From Zea mays (taxonomy: Eukaryota; Streptophyta; Magnoliopsida; Poales; Poaceae): a stretch of 64,000 nucleotides of DNA. This document shows positions 11,704 to 23,998 of this stretch, piece by piece. Position 1 is the first letter of the stretch; every line of letters starts with the position of its first letter. The DNA lies in the NCBI RefSeq assembly GCF_902167145.1, contig NC_050097.1, forward strand, positions 47,848,095 to 47,912,094. Direction: 5' to 3'. The position numbers and the translations under genes were made by a program. Under the pieces are notes generated by a model. That model did not search any database. It was not told where the DNA came from and saw only the letters and a program-made list of their open reading frames with translations.

Positions 11704-12425
11704 TGTCACACCCGGGTTTAATGGGTAAAGCCGAGTGCGTCTCATATGTGCGCCAAAGAAGAACAACACATATAATGACCAAGTGTATAGAGAGAAATGT
11801 CACAAATATTATTACATAGTGGAAGTATCTTACAAAAATAAATGATAACAATAAAACGAACTAATAATTATTCTTTGGCACCATCAAGCTGATTGGGAGA
11901 CGCCACCTAGATAAGCTCGTACTTCTCGTTGTAGACCTCCTCCTGGGCTACCTGCTCTTCGCCTGTGGGGGGTTTATATATCGCAAGGGTGAGCTCATAA
12001 AAGATCATAGCTCAACAAGTTGTGGGGAATAATGTGCATGAACTCACCAATGGTGGGAGCTCATGTGAAGTATAAGGCTGGTAAACAAATAAGGGTTAAA
12101 GCTGAGCATTGCTTTTAATAAGTTGGTCAAATTTTATTAGCAGTTACTAAATGTAAGTATATACCAAACCAGAGTAATGATAGATCAAAATTAATAGTAA
12201 AACCACAATGTGATGCACATGACAAATTGAGTTTAATCTCATAAGTTAATCATGCGAGAGTCCTGAGCTGCTCATGACCGCGAGCACGGCTAGGATACCA
12301 GTTTTACACTCTGCAGAGGTTATACCCTATACCCACAAGTCATGTTACCCATCTGCCACGGGGTTGTACGGGCACCATACACCTCTACCAAGGAAGCGAG
12401 GCAGGGTAACACTACGAGGCCTTTA
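11704..12425 (+). repeat. Solo LTR, left piece
   Basis: This begins TGTCACACCCGGGTTTAATG and runs to the CTTTA target of the Opie-like insertion. No gene is seen here. The sequence resumes at 21428 without loss: GAGGCCTTTA joins ACAAAGTTCC. Confidence 0.85.
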
Positions 12426-13696
12426 TGAAAGGGAAATGTGCCCTTGGGCCATTTCTAAGTATTTTGGTGATTGAGTGTCAACACAAGTAATTAAATGTGA
12501 ATCAATGCCCATGGATGAACAAAGTGCAAATCTAGAGCAAAGGTATGTTTCTAAGTCTTAGTACATTGGTTTTGTGTACTAATATATTTGTCTAAGTGTT
12601 AGAAACAGAAAGAAGAAGAAAAGAGAAGACTTGGCTGTGTACAGCCAAGAGGCTGTTTCGGTCTGGGGCACCGGACTGTCCGGTGGTGCACCGGACAGTG
12701 TCCGGTGGTGCACCGGACAGTGTCCAGTGCGCCAGGCTGCCTCGGCCGAAGAGGCCGCTCTCGGGAATTTGCTGACGGCGTACGGCTAAAATTCACCGGA
12801 CTGTCCGGTGTGCACCGGACTGTCCGGTGAGCCAACGGTCGGCCGGGCCAACGGTCGGCCGCAGATTCTGTGCACGACACGTGGTCAAGCCAACGGTCGG
12901 AAGGGGGCACCGGACTGTCCGGTGTGCACCGGACATGTCCGGTGCGCCAACGGCTCCCGCATCTGCAACGGTCGACTGCGCTATTTAAGGAAGGAAATCG
13001 GGCACCGGACACTGTCCGGTGTGCACCGGACTGTCCGGTGCGCCCGATGACAGAAGGCAAGGATGGCCTTCCAGATTTGTTCTCAACGGCTCCTAGCTGC
13101 CTTGGGGCTATAAAAGGGACCCCTAGGCGCATGGAGGAGTACACCAAGCAACCTTAGAGCATTCTTGATCATCCACACTCAGTCTTTGCGCATCCGTTTG
13201 TCATTCTAAGTGATTCGAGCTCCGTTCTTGTGAGAACTTTGAGATAGTCCTTGAGCTCGATTCTTGGCCGTGTGTGTGCGCATTTCGCTGTGGATTTGTG
13301 TGTGTTGCTTCCCTCCCTTACTCCGTGCTTCTTTGTGAATCTTAAGTGTAAGGGCGAGAGACTCCAATTTGTGGAGATTCCTCGCAAGTGGGATAAAGAT
13401 AAGCAAGGCAAAACACCGTGGTATTCAAGTGGGTCTTTGGACCGCTTGAGAAGGGTTGATTGCAACCCTCGTCCGTTGGGACGCCACAACGTGGAGTAGG
13501 CAAGTTTTGTACTTGGCCGAACCACGGGATAAATCACCGTGTCTTCTCTGTGTTGAATTCTTTGTGATTGTCATATTGTGCAAGATCTCCTCTTTAGCCA
13601 CTTGGCAATTATTGTGCTAACCCTTAACAAGTTTTTGTGGCTATAAGCTTAAGTTTTTACAGGATCACCTATTCACCCCCCCTCTAGGTGCTCTCA
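12426..13696 (+). repeat. 5' LTR of the Opie-like element (1271 bp)
   Basis: This runs from TGAAAGGGAAATG to ..CCTCTAGGTGCTCTCA. U3 (about 12655-13045) holds about ten copies of the imperfect palindrome CACCGGAC(A/T)GTCCGGTG, then a TATA box at 13109. Open frames inside it (for example the Arg/Thr/Cys-rich one at 12599-13147) are products of the repeats. Confidence 0.95.
13109..13115 (+). promoter_or_regulatory. TATA box, 5' LTR of the Opie-like element
   Basis: TATAAAA within GGGGCTATAAAAGGGACCCC, the clearest core promoter in the window. Transcription would start near 13140. It is unchanged in the 3' LTR at 20835-20841. Confidence 0.85.
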
Positions 13697-13698
13697 AT

Positions 13699-13710
13699 TG
13701 GTATCGGAGC
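13699..13710 (+). other. Primer-binding site of the Opie-like element
   Basis: TGGTATCGGAGC, complementary to the 3' end of initiator methionine tRNA. It lies two bases after the 5' LTR, just upstream of the gag ATG at 13747. Confidence 0.92.
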
Positions 13711-13746
13711 CGTTCTCTTCAAGAAAGGGACTAACCGCCCGAAGAG

Positions 13747-16134
13747 ATGGATCCTAAGGGGAAGGGAATCGTGATCAACGACAAGGAAAAGGAGTTCTTT
13801 GTCAACGAGCCAAAAGATGACAAATCCAACGACTCTGGCTCGGGCCACAGACGTAAAGATGGGAAGAAGAAAAAGACAAGACGTATCAAGGAGATCGTCT
13901 ACTACGACAGCGACGAGTCTACCTCTTCCCACAAGGACGACGACTACGACAAACAAAAGACGGTTAACTCAAACTTCTCTTTTGATTATTCGCGCATTCC
14001 GCACAGCTCAAATGCTCATTTGCTCCCCATTCCACTTGGCAAGCCTCCTCACTTTGATGGAGAGGACTACGGATTTTGGAGTCACAAAATGCGTACACAC
14101 CTATTTTCTCTCCATCCAAGCATTTGGGAGATTGTGGAAAGTGGAATGAAATTTGATAGCTCGGATAGTCCTTCATTTATTAATGAACAAATCCATAAAA
14201 ATGCACAAGCTACTACTGTGTTGCTAGCCTCTTTGTGCAGGGACGAATATCACAAGGTGAGCGGCTTGGACAATGCCAAGCAAATTTGGGACACCCTCAA
14301 GATCTCTCATGAGGGGAATGATGTCACCTTACTCACCAAGATGGAGTTGGTGGAGGGCGAGCTCGGACGATTCGCGATGATAAGGGGCGAGGAGCCGACG
14401 CAAACATACAACCGGCTCAAGATCCTTATCAACAAAATAAGGAGCTACGGAAGCACGCGATGGACGGATCACGACGTCGTCCGCCTAATGCTAAGGTCAT
14501 TTACCGTTCTTGATCCTCATCTCGTGAACAATATTCGTGAGAATCCCAGGTACACGAAGATGACGCCCGAGGAGGTTCTCAGAAAATTCGTAAGCGGGCG
14601 GATGATGATCAAGGAGGCAAGATACGTGGACGACGCCTTGAATGGACCAATCAACGAGCCCCAACCCCTTGCTCTCAAAGCAACAAGAAGCAAGGAGGCG
14701 CTACCTAGCAGGGTGGCACAAATTGAGGCGGCCGGACTGAATGATGAAGAGATGGCTCTCATCATCAAAAGATTCAAGACGGCGCTTAAAGGTCGCAAGG
14801 GACAGCCAAGCAAGACCAAAGCCAAGGGAAAGCGTTCGTGCTTCAAATGCGGTAAGCTTGGTCATTTTATTGCTAACTGTCCCGACAATGATAGTGATCA
14901 GGACCAAGGGAACAAGAGGGAGAAGAAGAAGAATTATAAGAAGGCAAAGGGCGAGGCTCATCTTGGCAAGGAGTGGGATTCGGACTGCTCCTCGTCTGAC
15001 TCCGACAATGAGGGACTCGCCGCCACTGCATTCAACAAGTCATCCCTCTTCCCCAACGAGCGTCACACTTGCCTCATGGCAAGAGAGAAGAAGGTAATCA
15101 CTCGTAATGATATCACTTATGATTCTTCTAGTGACGATGAGTCTAGTGATGATGAAATAGATTACTCTAGTTTGTTCAAGGGATTAGATAGAAGTAAAAT
15201 TGATAAAATCAATGAATTGATTGATGCCTTGAATGAAAAGGATAGGCTTTTAGAAAAGCAAGAGGATTTGTTGTATGATGAACATGATAAGTTTGTAGAA
15301 GCACAAAAATCACTTGCTTTAGAGATTAAGAGAAATGAAATGCTTTCTTGTGAGTTGTCTACATGTCATGATTCAATTTCTAGTTTAAAAAGCATAAATG
15401 GTGATTTAAATGCTAAGCTAGAAAACTCTAGAAAATCAACATCTTGTGTAGAACATGTTGTGATTTGCACTAGGTGTAAAGATTTTGACATTGATGCGTG
15501 TAGTGAACACCTAGCTTCAATTTCTGAATTGAATAATGAAGTGGCTAGTCTTAATGCTCAACTTAAGGCTAGCAAAAGCGAATTTGATAAGCTAAAATTT
15601 GCAAGGGATGCCTACACGATTGGTAGACACCCCTCCATTAAGGATGGACTTGGCTTCAAAAGGGAAGCCAAGAACTTGACAAGCCATAAGGCTCCCATCT
15701 TCATCAAGGAGAAAGGGAAGGCCCCTATGGCTACTAGTACTAAAAAGAACCATGCCTTTTTGTATCATGATAGGAAAAATTCTAGAAATGCTTTTAGAAG
15801 TTATGATGCTTTTGATTCACATGCTTATGATTCTTATGCTATGACTGCTTCTAGTTCTCATGTCGTGCATGATAGAAAGGTTGGTAGAAGAAATGTTATT
15901 CACAATATGCCTAGGAGAAATGTTGTTAATGCTCATAGGAAATTAAATGAACCTTCTACAATATATCATGCTTTGAATGCTTCCTTTGCAATTTGTAGAA
16001 AGGATAGAAAGGTGATTGCTAGGAAATTAGGGGCAAAATGCAAGGGTGATAAAACTTGTATTTGGGTTCCTAAGACAATTATGACTAACCTTGTAGGACC
16101 CAACAAGAGTTGGGTACCTAAGTCCCAAGCCTAA
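13747..16134 (+). CDS. gag: Gag polyprotein of the Opie-like Sirevirus
   Basis: This is an intact 795-codon frame, with the ATG 36 bases past the primer site. A basic, serine-rich N-terminus is followed by a copia capsid-like (UBN2-type) domain at about residues 90-260 with [16 protein letters not shown]. One CCHC zinc knuckle follows (C365-C368-H373-C378). Acidic clusters (about 415-425 and 455-475), a coiled coil (about 480-640) and a basic Asn/Arg/His-rich tail end in [20 protein letters not shown]. The length is typical of Sirevirus Gag, which is much larger than other copia Gags. Gag forms the particle that packages the element RNA. Its 3' end overlaps the open pol frame by 38 nt (16097-16134). 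Confidence 0.95.
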   Translation: MDPKGKGIVINDKEKEFFVNEPKDDKSNDSGSGHRRKDGKKKKTRRIKEIVYYDSDESTSSHKDDDYDKQKTVNSNFSFDYSRIPHSSNAHLLPIPLGKPPHFDGEDYGFWSHKMRTHLFSLHPSIWEIVESGMKFDSSDSPSFINEQIHKNAQATTVLLASLCRDEYHKVSGLDNAKQIWDTLKISHEGNDVTLLTKMELVEGELGRFAMIRGEEPTQTYNRLKILINKIRSYGSTRWTDHDVVRLMLRSFTVLDPHLVNNIRENPRYTKMTPEEVLRKFVSGRMMIKEARYVDDALNGPINEPQPLALKATRSKEALPSRVAQIEAAGLNDEEMALIIKRFKTALKGRKGQPSKTKAKGKRSCFKCGKLGHFIANCPDNDSDQDQGNKREKKKNYKKAKGEAHLGKEWDSDCSSSDSDNEGLAATAFNKSSLFPNERHTCLMAREKKVITRNDITYDSSSDDESSDDEIDYSSLFKGLDRSKIDKINELIDALNEKDRLLEKQEDLLYDEHDKFVEAQKSLALEIKRNEMLSCELSTCHDSISSLKSINGDLNAKLENSRKSTSCVEHVVICTRCKDFDIDACSEHLASISELNNEVASLNAQLKASKSEFDKLKFARDAYTIGRHPSIKDGLGFKREAKNLTSHKAPIFIKEKGKAPMATSTKKNHAFLYHDRKNSRNAFRSYDAFDSHAYDSYAMTASSSHVVHDRKVGRRNVIHNMPRRNVVNAHRKLNEPSTIYHALNASFAICRKDRKVIARKLGAKCKGDKTCIWVPKTIMTNLVGPNKSWVPKSQA

Positions 16135-19100
16135 ATTTGCCTTGCAGGTTTATGCATCCGGGGGTTCAAGCTGGATTATCGACAGCGGATGCACAAACCA
16201 TATGACGGGGGAGAAGAAGATGTTCACCTCCTACGTCAAGAATAAGGATTCCCAAGATTCAATTATATTCGGTGATGGGAATCAAGGCAAGGTAAAAGGG
16301 TTAGGTAAAATTGCAATTTCTAATGAGCATTCTATCTCTAATGTATTTTTAGTAGAGAGTCTTGGATATAATTTGCTATCTGTTAGTCAATTATGTCATA
16401 TGGGATATAACTGTCTATTTACAAATGTAGATGTGTCTGTCTTTAGAAGAAGTGATGGTTCACTAGCTTTTAAGGGTGTATTAGACGGCAAACTTTATTT
16501 AGTTGATTTTGCAAAAGAAGAGGCCGGTCTAGATGCATGCTTAATAGCTAAGACTAGCATGGGCTGGCTGTGGCATCGCCGCTTAGCACATGTGGGGATG
16601 AAGAACCTTCACAAGCTTCTAAAGGGAGAACATGTGATAGGTTTAACCAACGTGCAATTCGAAAAAGATAGACCTTGTGCAGCTTGTCAAGCAGGTAAAC
16701 AAGTGGGAGGAGCGCATCACGGCAAGAATGTGATGACCACTTCAAGACCCCTGGAGCTGCTGCATATGGACCTCTTCGGACCTGTCGCCTACCTGAGCAT
16801 AGGAGGGAGTAAGTATGGTTTAGTTATTGTTGATGACTTTTCCCGCTTCACTTGGGTGTTCTTTTTGCAGGATAAGTCTGAAACCCAAGGGACCCTCAAG
16901 CGCTTCCTCAGGAGAGCACAAAATGAGTTTGAGCTCAAGGTGAAGAAGATAAGGAGCGACAACGGGTCCGAGTTCAAGAACCTTCAAGTGGAGGAGTTCC
17001 TTGAGGAGGAAGGGATCAAGCACGAGTTCTCCGCTCCCTACACACCACAGCAAAATGGTGTAGTAGAGAGGAAGAACAGGACGCTAATCGATATGGCGAG
17101 GACGATGCTTGGAGAATTCAAGACCCCCGAGTGTTTATGGTCGGAAGCTATGAACACGGCTTGCCACGCCGTCAACAGGGTCTACCTACATCGCCTCCTC
17201 AAGAAGACTTCGTATGAGCTACTAACCGGTAACAAACCCAATGTATCCTACTTTCGTGTTTTTGGGAGCAAGTGCTACATTCTAGTGAAGAAGGGTAGAA
17301 ATTCTAAGTTTGCTCCCAAAGCTGTAGAAGGGTTTTTGTTAGGTTATGACTCAAATACAAAGGCGTATAGAGTCTTCAACAAATCATCGGGTTTGGTTGA
17401 AGTCTCTAGCGACGTTGTATTTGATGAGACTAATGGCTCTCCAAGAGAGCAAGTTGTTGATTGTGATGATATAGATGAAGAAGATGTTCCGACGGCCGCT
17501 ATTCGAACCATGGCGATTGGAGAAGTGCGGCCAGAGGAACAAGATGAACGTGATCAACTTTCTTCCTCAACTATGGTGCATCCCCCAACCGAAGATGACG
17601 AACAGGTACCTCAAGTGGAGGCGCTTGATCAAGGGGGAGCACAAGATGATCGAGTGACGGAGGAAGAAGCGCAACCGGCACCTCCAACCCAAGTTCGAGC
17701 GATGATTCAAAGGGATCATCCCGTCGACCAAATTCTGGGTGATATTAGCAAGGGAGTAACTACTCGATCTCGATTAGTTAATTTTTGTGAGCATTACTCC
17801 TTTGTCTCTTCTATTGAGCCTTTCAGGGTAGAGGAGGCCTTGCTAGATCCGGATTGGGTATTGGCCATGCAGGAGGAACTCAACAACTTCAAGCGCAATG
17901 AAGTTTGGACACTGGTGCCTCGTCCCAAGCAAAATGTTGTGGGAACCAAGTGGGTGTTCCGCAACAAACAGGACGAGCACGGGGTGGTGACAAGGAACAA
18001 GGCTCGACTTGTGGCAAAAGGTTATGCCCAAGTCGCAGGTTTGGACTTTGAGGAGACGTTTGCTCCTGTGGCTAGGCTAGAATCAATTCGTATCTTGCTA
18101 GCATATGCCGCTCACCATTCTTTCAGGTTGTACCAAATGGATGTGAAGAGCGCTTTCCTCAACGGGCCAATCAAGGAGGAGGTGTACGTGGAGCAACCCC
18201 CTGGCTTCGAGGATGAACGGTACCCCGACTATGTGTGTAAGCTCTCTAAGGCGCTCTATGGACTTAAGCAAGCCCCAAGAGCATGGTATGAATGCCTTAG
18301 AGACTTTTTAATTGCTAATGCTTTCAAGGTTGGGAAAGCCGATCCAACTCTTTTTACTAAGACATGTGATGGTGATTTGTTTGTATGCCAAATTTATGTC
18401 GATGACATAATATTTGGTTCTACTAACCAAAAGTCTTGTGAAGAATTTAGCAGGGTGATGACGCAAAAATTCGAGATGTCGATGATGGGCGAGTTGAACT
18501 ACTTCCTTGGGTTCCAAGTAAAGCAACTCAAGGATGGCACCTTCATCTCCCAAACGAAGTACACGCAAGATCTGTTAAAGCGGTTTGGGATGAAGGACGC
18601 CAAGCCCGCAAAGACTCCGATGGGGACCGACGGACACACCGACCTCAACAAAGGAGGTAAGTCCGTTGATCAAAAAGCATACCGGTCAATGATAGGTTCT
18701 TTGCTTTACTTATGTGCTAGTAGACCGGATATTATGCTTAGCGTATGCATGTGTGCTAGATTTCAATCCGATCCTAAGGAGTGTCACTTAGTGGCGGTGA
18801 AGCGAATTCTTAGATATTTGGTTGCTACGCCTTGCTTCGGGCTCTGGTATCCAAAGGGGTCTACCTTTGACTTAGTTGGATACTCAGACTCCGACTATGC
18901 TGGATGTAAGGTCGATAGGAAGAGTACATCGGGGACGTGCCAATTCTTAGGAAGGTCCCTGGTGTCATGGAACTCTAAGAAACAAACCTCCGTTGCCCTA
19001 TCCACCGCTGAGGCCGAGTACGTTGCCGCAGGTCAATGTTGCGCGCAACTACTTTGGATGAGGCAAACCCTCCGGGACTTTGGCTACAATCTGAGCAAAG

Positions 19101-19348
19101 TCCCACTCCTATGTGATAATGAGAGTGCTATCCGCATGGCGGAGAATCCTGTTGAGCACAGCCGCACAAAGCACATAGACATCCGACATCACTTTTTGAG
19201 AGACCACCAGCAAAAGGGAGATATCAAAGTGTTTCATGTTAGCACCGAGAACCAGCTAGCCGATATCTTCACTAAGCCTCTAGATGAGAAGACCTTTTGC
19301 AGGTTGCGTAGTGAGCTAAATGTCTTAGATTCGCGGAACCTGGATTGA
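16097..19348 (+). CDS. pol: Pol polyprotein of the Opie-like Sirevirus (protease, integrase, RT, RNase H)
   Basis: The frame is open from 16097 with no ATG before the protease, and lies one base ahead (+1) of gag, so expression by frameshifting or splicing is expected. Residues below count from the TTG at 16142 (1068 aa). Protease: D14-S15-G16. Integrase: zinc finger H145/H150/C179/C182 and catalytic D210, D273 and E309 (35 residues between the last two). RT: KWVFRNK to YVDD (752-755). RNase H: SDSDYAG (915-921) through [15 protein letters not shown] and [18 protein letters not shown], with a LADIFTKPL tail. The order protease-integrase-RT-RNase H defines Ty1/copia. All key residues are present with no stop or frameshift, so the enzymes may be active. 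Confidence 0.95.
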   Translation, partial: DPTRVGYLSPKPKFALQVYASGGSSWIIDSGCTNHMTGEKKMFTSYVKNKDSQDSIIFGDGNQGKVKGLGKIAISNEHSISNVFLVESLGYNLLSVSQLCHMGYNCLFTNVDVSVFRRSDGSLAFKGVLDGKLYLVDFAKEEAGLDACLIAKTSMGWLWHRRLAHVGMKNLHKLLKGEHVIGLTNVQFEKDRPCAACQAGKQVGGAHHGKNVMTTSRPLELLHMDLFGPVAYLSIGGSKYGLVIVDDFSRFTWVFFLQDKSETQGTLKRFLRRAQNEFELKVKKIRSDNGSEFKNLQVEEFLEEEGIKHEFSAPYTPQQNGVVERKNRTLIDMARTMLGEFKTPECLWSEAMNTACHAVNRVYLHRLLKKTSYELLTGNKPNVSYFRVFGSKCYILVKKGRNSKFAPKAVEGFLLGYDSNTKAYRVFNKSSGLVEVSSDVVFDETNGSPREQVVDCDDIDEEDVPTAAIRTMAIGEVRPEEQDERDQLSSSTMVHPPTEDDEQVPQVEALDQGGAQDDRVTEEEAQPAPPTQVRAMIQRDHPVDQILGDISKGVTTRSRLVNFCEHYSFVSSIEPFRVEEALLDPDWVLAMQEELNNFKRNEVWTLVPRPKQNVVGTKWVFRNKQDEHGVVTRNKARLVAKGYAQVAGLDFEETFAPVARLESIRILLAYAAHHSFRLYQMDVKSAFLNGPIKEEVYVEQPPGFEDERYPDYVCKLSKALYGLKQAPRAWYECLRDFLIANAFKVGKADPTLFTKTCDGDLFVCQIYVDDIIFGSTNQKSCEEFSRVMTQKFEMSMMGELNYFLGFQVKQLKDGTFISQTKYTQDLLKRFGMKDAKPAKTPMGTDGHTDLNKGGKSVDQKAYRSMIGSLLYLCASRPDIMLSVCMCARFQSDPKECHLVAVKRILRYLVATPCFGLWYPKGSTFDLVGYSDSDYAGCKVDRKSTSGTCQFLGRSLVSWNSKKQTSVALSTAEAEYVAAGQCCAQLLWMRQTLRDFGYNLSKVPLLCDNESAIRMAENPVEHSRTKHIDIRHHFLRDHQQKGDIKVFHVSTENQLADIFTKPLDEKTFCRLRSELNVLDSRNLD

Positions 19349-20137
19349 ATTGTAGCATACATGTATTTATGCTTTTGATCATGTTCCTTTTTGCATTTTG
19401 TTGCTTATTATGGTGCTCAAGTTGTACAAACACTCCCTGGATCTCACAAGTCCGTTGCAAAGTGATGCACATGTTTAGGGGGAGATGTGTTACAACTTGA
19501 CCCTTTGAGACTAACCATGTGCTTGAGTTTGATGATTTAGTCTCGAAGGAGGATTGTAAGGGAAAAAGTGGACTTGGACCATGAAAGACTTCCACTGCAC
19601 TCCGATGAGAGGGTAACTTATTCCAAGTTCATCTTTAGACTCTTATTGCCTGGTTGATCTTAATTGAAGATTTTGGTGAGGCAATGGGGTTAAAGGGCCA
19701 AGATTGATCCCGTTTTGGTGCTTGATGCCAAAGGGGGAGAAAATAAAGGCCAAAGCGATAAATGGATCAGCTACCACTTGAGAGATTTTAAAAATAGTAG
19801 AATAGAGGTTAGAGTTTTTGTTTTGTCAAACTCTTTTATTGTCTCTTATTGTTTCTCTTGTCAAAAGTTGGTTTCTTGTGGGGAGAAGTATTGATTATGG
19901 GAAATAGGGGGAGTTTTTGAAATCTTTGATCAATCTCTTTTGGAATGACTCTCTTTATGCTTCAACCTGTGTGTTTGACTAAGAGATAGAGATTTGAGTT
20001 TGATTTGCAAAAACAAACCAAGTGGTGGCAAATGATGATCCATATATGCCAAAATTGAATCAAAATCAATTTGAGTTTTATTTGAAGTGATTTTGCACTT
20101 GTTCTAGTTGCTTTATGTTGTGTTGGCATAAATCACC
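19349..20137 (+). other. 3' non-coding region of the Opie-like element with extra polypurine-tract copies
   Basis: No ORF is visible here, so there is no envelope-like gene. It contains PPT-like purine runs at 19474-19486 (TTTAGGGGGAGAT), 19729-19742 (AAAGGGGGAGAAAA) and 19901-19913 (GAAATAGGGGGAG), in addition to the tract at the LTR. Multiple PPT copies are a known hallmark of Sireviruses. Confidence 0.8.
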
Positions 20138-20151
20138 AAAAAGGGGGAGAT
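20138..20151 (+). other. Polypurine tract of the Opie-like element
   Basis: AAAAAGGGGGAGAT lies directly against the 3' LTR start at 20152. It primes plus-strand synthesis. Confidence 0.92.
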
Positions 20152-21422
20152 TGAAAGGGAAATGTGCCCTTGGGCCATTTCTAAGTATTTTGGTGATTGA
20201 GTGTCAACACAAGTAATTAAATGTGAATCAATGCCCATGGATGAACAAAGTGCAAATCTAGAGCAAAGGTATGTTTCTAAGTCTTAGTACATTGGTTTTG
20301 TGTACTAATATATTTGTCTAAGTGTTAGAAACAGAAAGAAGAAGAAAAGAGAAGACTTGGCTGTGTACAGCCAAGAGGCTGTTTCGGTCTGGGGCACCGG
20401 ACTGTCCGGTGGTGCACCGGACAGTGTCCGGTGGTGCACCGGACAGTGTCCGGTGCGCCAGGCTGCCTCGGCCGAAGAGGCCGCTCTCGGGAATTTGCTG
20501 ACGGCGTACGGCTAAAATTCACCGGACTGTCCGGTGTGCACCGGACTGTCCGATGAGCCAACGGTCGGCCGGGCCAACGGTCGGCCGCAGATTCTGTGCG
20601 CGACACGTGGTCAAGCCAACGGTCGGAAGGGGGCACCGGACTGTCCGGTGTGCACCGGACATGTCCGGTGCGCCAACGGCTCCCGCATCTGCAACGGTCG
20701 ACTGCGCTATTTAAGGAAGGAAATCGGGCACCGGACACTGTCCGGTGTGCACCGGACTGTCCGGTGCGCCCGATGACAGAAGGCAAGGATGGCCTTCCAG
20801 ATTTGTTCTCAACGGCTCCTAGCTGCCTTGGGGCTATAAAAGGGACCCCTAGGCGCATGGAGGAGTACACCAAGCAACCTTAGAGCATTCTTGATCATCC
20901 ACACTCAGTCTTTGCGCATCCGTTTGTCATTCTAAGTGATTCGAGCTCCGTTCTTGTGAGAACTTTGAGATAGTCCTTGAGCTCGATTCTTGGCCGTGTG
21001 TGTGCGCATTTCGCTGTGGATTTGTGTGTGTTGCTTCCCTCCCTTACTCCGTGCTTCTTTGTGAATCTTAAGTGTAAGGGCGAGAGACTCCAATTTGTGG
21101 AGATTCCTCGCAAGTGGGATAAAGATAAGCAAGGCAAAACACCGTGGTATTCAAGTGGGTCTTTGGACCGCTTGAGAAGGGTTGATTGCAACCCTCGTCC
21201 GTTGGGACGCCACAACGTGGAGTAGGCAAGTTTTGTACTTGGCCGAACCACGGGATAAATCACCGTGTCTTCTCTGTGTTGAATTCTTTGTGATTGTCAT
21301 ATTGTGCAAGATCTCCTCTTTAGTCACTTGGCAATTATTGTGCTAACCCTTAACAAGTTTTTGTGGCTATAAGCTTAAGTTTTTACAGGATCACCTATTC
21401 ACCCCCCCTCTAGGTGCTCTCA
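20152..21422 (+). repeat. 3' LTR of the Opie-like element (1271 bp)
   Basis: This has the same length and termini as the 5' LTR. It differs at four sites seen by eye: the CCGGTGCGCC region near 20453, CCGATGAGCC near 20553, TGCGCGACAC near 20599 and TTTAGTCACT near 21324. It is followed by the TSD CTTTA. Confidence 0.95.
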
Positions 21423-21427
21423 CTTTA

Positions 21428-22724
21428 CAAAGTTCCACTAGCTTCAGAAAACCCGCTATAGTTTCTAGGGAGCGCAATGCATGAATCCCCCGTCTGAAAA
21501 GCCATCGCAGCAAAATCAACCCAAGAACCTCCCTACACCGACAACTCCCCTACTGCCCTTGCCCCTTTCGGGTAAGGTAGACCTCCACTAGTTTTCCTAA
21601 TTAGTTAGCCAAGGGAGTCCTATTCCACCCTTGTGGTGGCACGTGTATCTCAAGTTAAGCTCCATGTTCCAATTAACATAATAGTTTTATCATGAATAGA
21701 ATGAAACAACAATAATAAAGCATGACCATGAGTAATAATTATCTTAATACCCAAAACCACATATAGCAATAGCAGAGACTACCCAAAAGTTCAAGGGTAA
21801 ACAAGGTGTAAAGATGACCAAACTAGGGTGACCTATTGGGTCACATCAAAATTAAGCCTAAGCATGCCAAAATGATTATAGAGAACATTATTGGGTAAAT
21901 AAAAGTGGTCAAGGGCACAACTTGCCTTCAATGAGCTCATGTTCAGCGTTTTCCAACTCCTAGGTATCGGGGTCCTCGGTCACTTGCTCGTCTACTCGAA
22001 GCAATACAAACAAACATAGTACAGAAGAAATTAACATTACACCAAACATGAGAACATACTGCATAATAATATTCTACGCATCGTAACGAGATTGTAGGTT
22101 CGAGAATCATTAAATTTCGAGTTATGGTTAAAGAGCTATGATTTTTCGAAGTTTTTAAGTGTTTGGTACAAAATAAACTAAGTGATTAAGTTTAATCTAT
22201 GTTTCATGATAAAACAGAGTTATCAGATGATAAACAATATTAATACAAAATTAATGCAACTGGAATGGATAAAAAAGGAGTTAAAATTGATTTACTATGA
22301 TTTAAACAAGTTTCTAGAATTATTTTTATACTAAAAATCATTTTCTGGCTTATTTTATTACTCCTGTATTTTATATGGACTGCGGGTACTCTTTAGGGAC
22401 TCTCCAGGGACTATCCTACAAAAACCCCGGGCCTTTCTGCAATTATTTTAACCCTAACCCGGACTGTGGGTTGATTCTGTGAAAATACAGGGGCTCTTTT
22501 ACAATTCTACCTCGGCACCGTGACCACATGTGATCCCAACCGTCTGATCAAACCCGAACAGACACGATTACGACTAACCTAAACTGAACCGGTATGGGTT
22601 AAGGGCCACATGATCTGAGATCGACAGCTAGGGTTTTATGAAACGCAATCTGCATCTGGCCTTTGGATTCAATCTCAACGGTCCAAACTTAACGCACCCG
22701 AAGGGGTATCCTCATCTAATCGGG
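21428..22724 (+). repeat. Solo LTR, middle piece
   Basis: This continues the solo LTR between the Opie-like element and element E, ending at the target TCGGG. It is AT-rich with phrases such as AGGGCCACATGATCTGAGAT near the end. No gene is seen in it. It resumes at 45747. Confidence 0.8.
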
Positions 22725-23991
22725 TGTGACACCCCAGGTGTCTATTTCGCGTTATGTCGGGAGATTTATCGTAATCTCGGATGCTCAGTGAACATTTCTA
22801 TCTCTTTATCACATCTATCTCCATTCATCAAGTTACTCATGAATGTTTCACCAAATTTGGAATTATTCGATCTCAAGAACAGCCAAATTTGGAGCCTGTT
22901 AAAACTTTTATTTCTTGAAACGAATACAAATTCAAAAGTCAATCTTGTCTCGCGACTCCCGTCCATACTCATTTATTCGGACTCTCGATAGTTGTGATGT
23001 TATCCGATCTATGTCCGAATCCGCTTTCTCGATAGTCGGTCTATGTCCAAATACATAATCTGAATCCGTATTCTCCAGCGGAATCTCTGTAGTGTCAACC
23101 TCTAATTATTTCTTATGCAAATCAGCTTGTTATCTCTATATCATCATTCATATCTATCTATCAAGTGTATTCTAAAGATTTCTTAAAGTTTGAACCAATA
23201 TTCGTGTGAAGTTATAAATCCTACGCTTGCCTGAGACTGCTCGATTAAGTAAAAGAAAATTTATAACTTCAACCAAGTCATGCAAACTTTCCCAAAACAC
23301 TCTATATAAACTCTACAACAAAAGATATTAAGGTTTCATGTAGAGAAAATGCCAAGAAAATGTCGAGAAAATACTTCGATTGCTTTAAAAATATAAATTG
23401 AAGCTTTATAACTATACTACTTTGACCAAAGTGAAACTTTAATTTATATTCGAGATATGAGGTTTGACCTTCAATAAAAGTTGGAGAACAGGTGTTATAC
23501 AACAAATATTATATTTAAACGAAGTCTTGATTCAATCTCTAAGTATCTCAAACAGTGCCATCAAGACAGAATAAAAATCTGATTTCAGAATTCGAATTCT
23601 TCTAAGTCTGAAATCAGCATCGTTCGGGTCGACGTCTCGCGTTCCCAAATTTTTGTTGAACAACTCAAGTTTCACCAAATATAAAAGTTGTTAATAACTA
23701 ATAGGGGCACAACATATTAAAAGATCGCATTCATCCGATTCCGTTTGACATGCTTTGACATTCCGTTTTCACAAGTTTCCACTGTTTTCTAACCCAGTGA
23801 CAAACCAATTTTTGTGGATCTATAACTCTCTAAGTCCTTTACAATAATTGTAGAGTATAGATCAAGGAAGATATTTTGTGCAGCAACCAAGATCCGATTC
23901 CAAGCGAAAAATGCCGAAACACGTCGTCCAAGGTCGTCACTGCAGCACCTGCCACCTGTTGGTGCAGTCTGACATGTCCAAAGCTTGGCCC

Positions 23992-23998
23992 TATAAAT
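23992..23998 (+). promoter_or_regulatory. TATA box, 5' LTR of element E
   Basis: TATAAAT within GGCCCTATAAATGGCAGCCCC, about 1.27 kb into the LTR and followed by a pyrimidine-rich CCCTTCTCTTCCCCC leader. If it is used, R plus U5 would be about 4.6 kb, an unusually long untranslated leader. The copy in the right LTR is at 41125-41131. Confidence 0.65.

Larger units (their letters stand above)
12426..21422 (+). mobile_element. Opie-like Sirevirus (Ty1/copia), structurally complete
   Basis: This 8,997-bp element has two 1,271-bp LTRs, a 5-bp TSD CTTTA (12421-12425 and 21423-21427), an initiator-Met primer site, intact gag and pol frames, and a polypurine tract. I found only four differences between the LTRs. 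At 1.3e-8 substitutions per site per year that gives an age near 0.1 million years. The LTR start TGAAAGGGAAATGTGCCCTT, the CACCGGACTGTCCGGTG motifs and the length fit the maize Opie family. There is no envelope-like ORF between pol and the 3' LTR. It is the only element in the window that looks potentially autonomous. Confidence 0.93.

Noticed and set aside
12599..13147. 182-aa Arg/Thr/Cys-rich open frame on the minus strand, repeated at 20325-20873
   Set aside because: It lies inside both LTRs of the Opie-like element and is produced by the CCGGACTGTCCGG repeats; no domain and no start context.
13169..13537. 122-aa frame identical at 20895-21263
   Set aside because: Identity follows from LTR duplication; R/U5 sequence read in reverse, no protein features.
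19349..20137. Envelope-like gene of the Opie-like Sirevirus
   Set aside because: Some Sireviruses have one after pol, but no ORF, signal peptide or membrane segment can be read here.
22766..22991. Frames of 68-117 aa shared with 39795-40103
   Set aside because: Both are the first bases of the E LTR; the conservation is LTR identity, not coding constraint.
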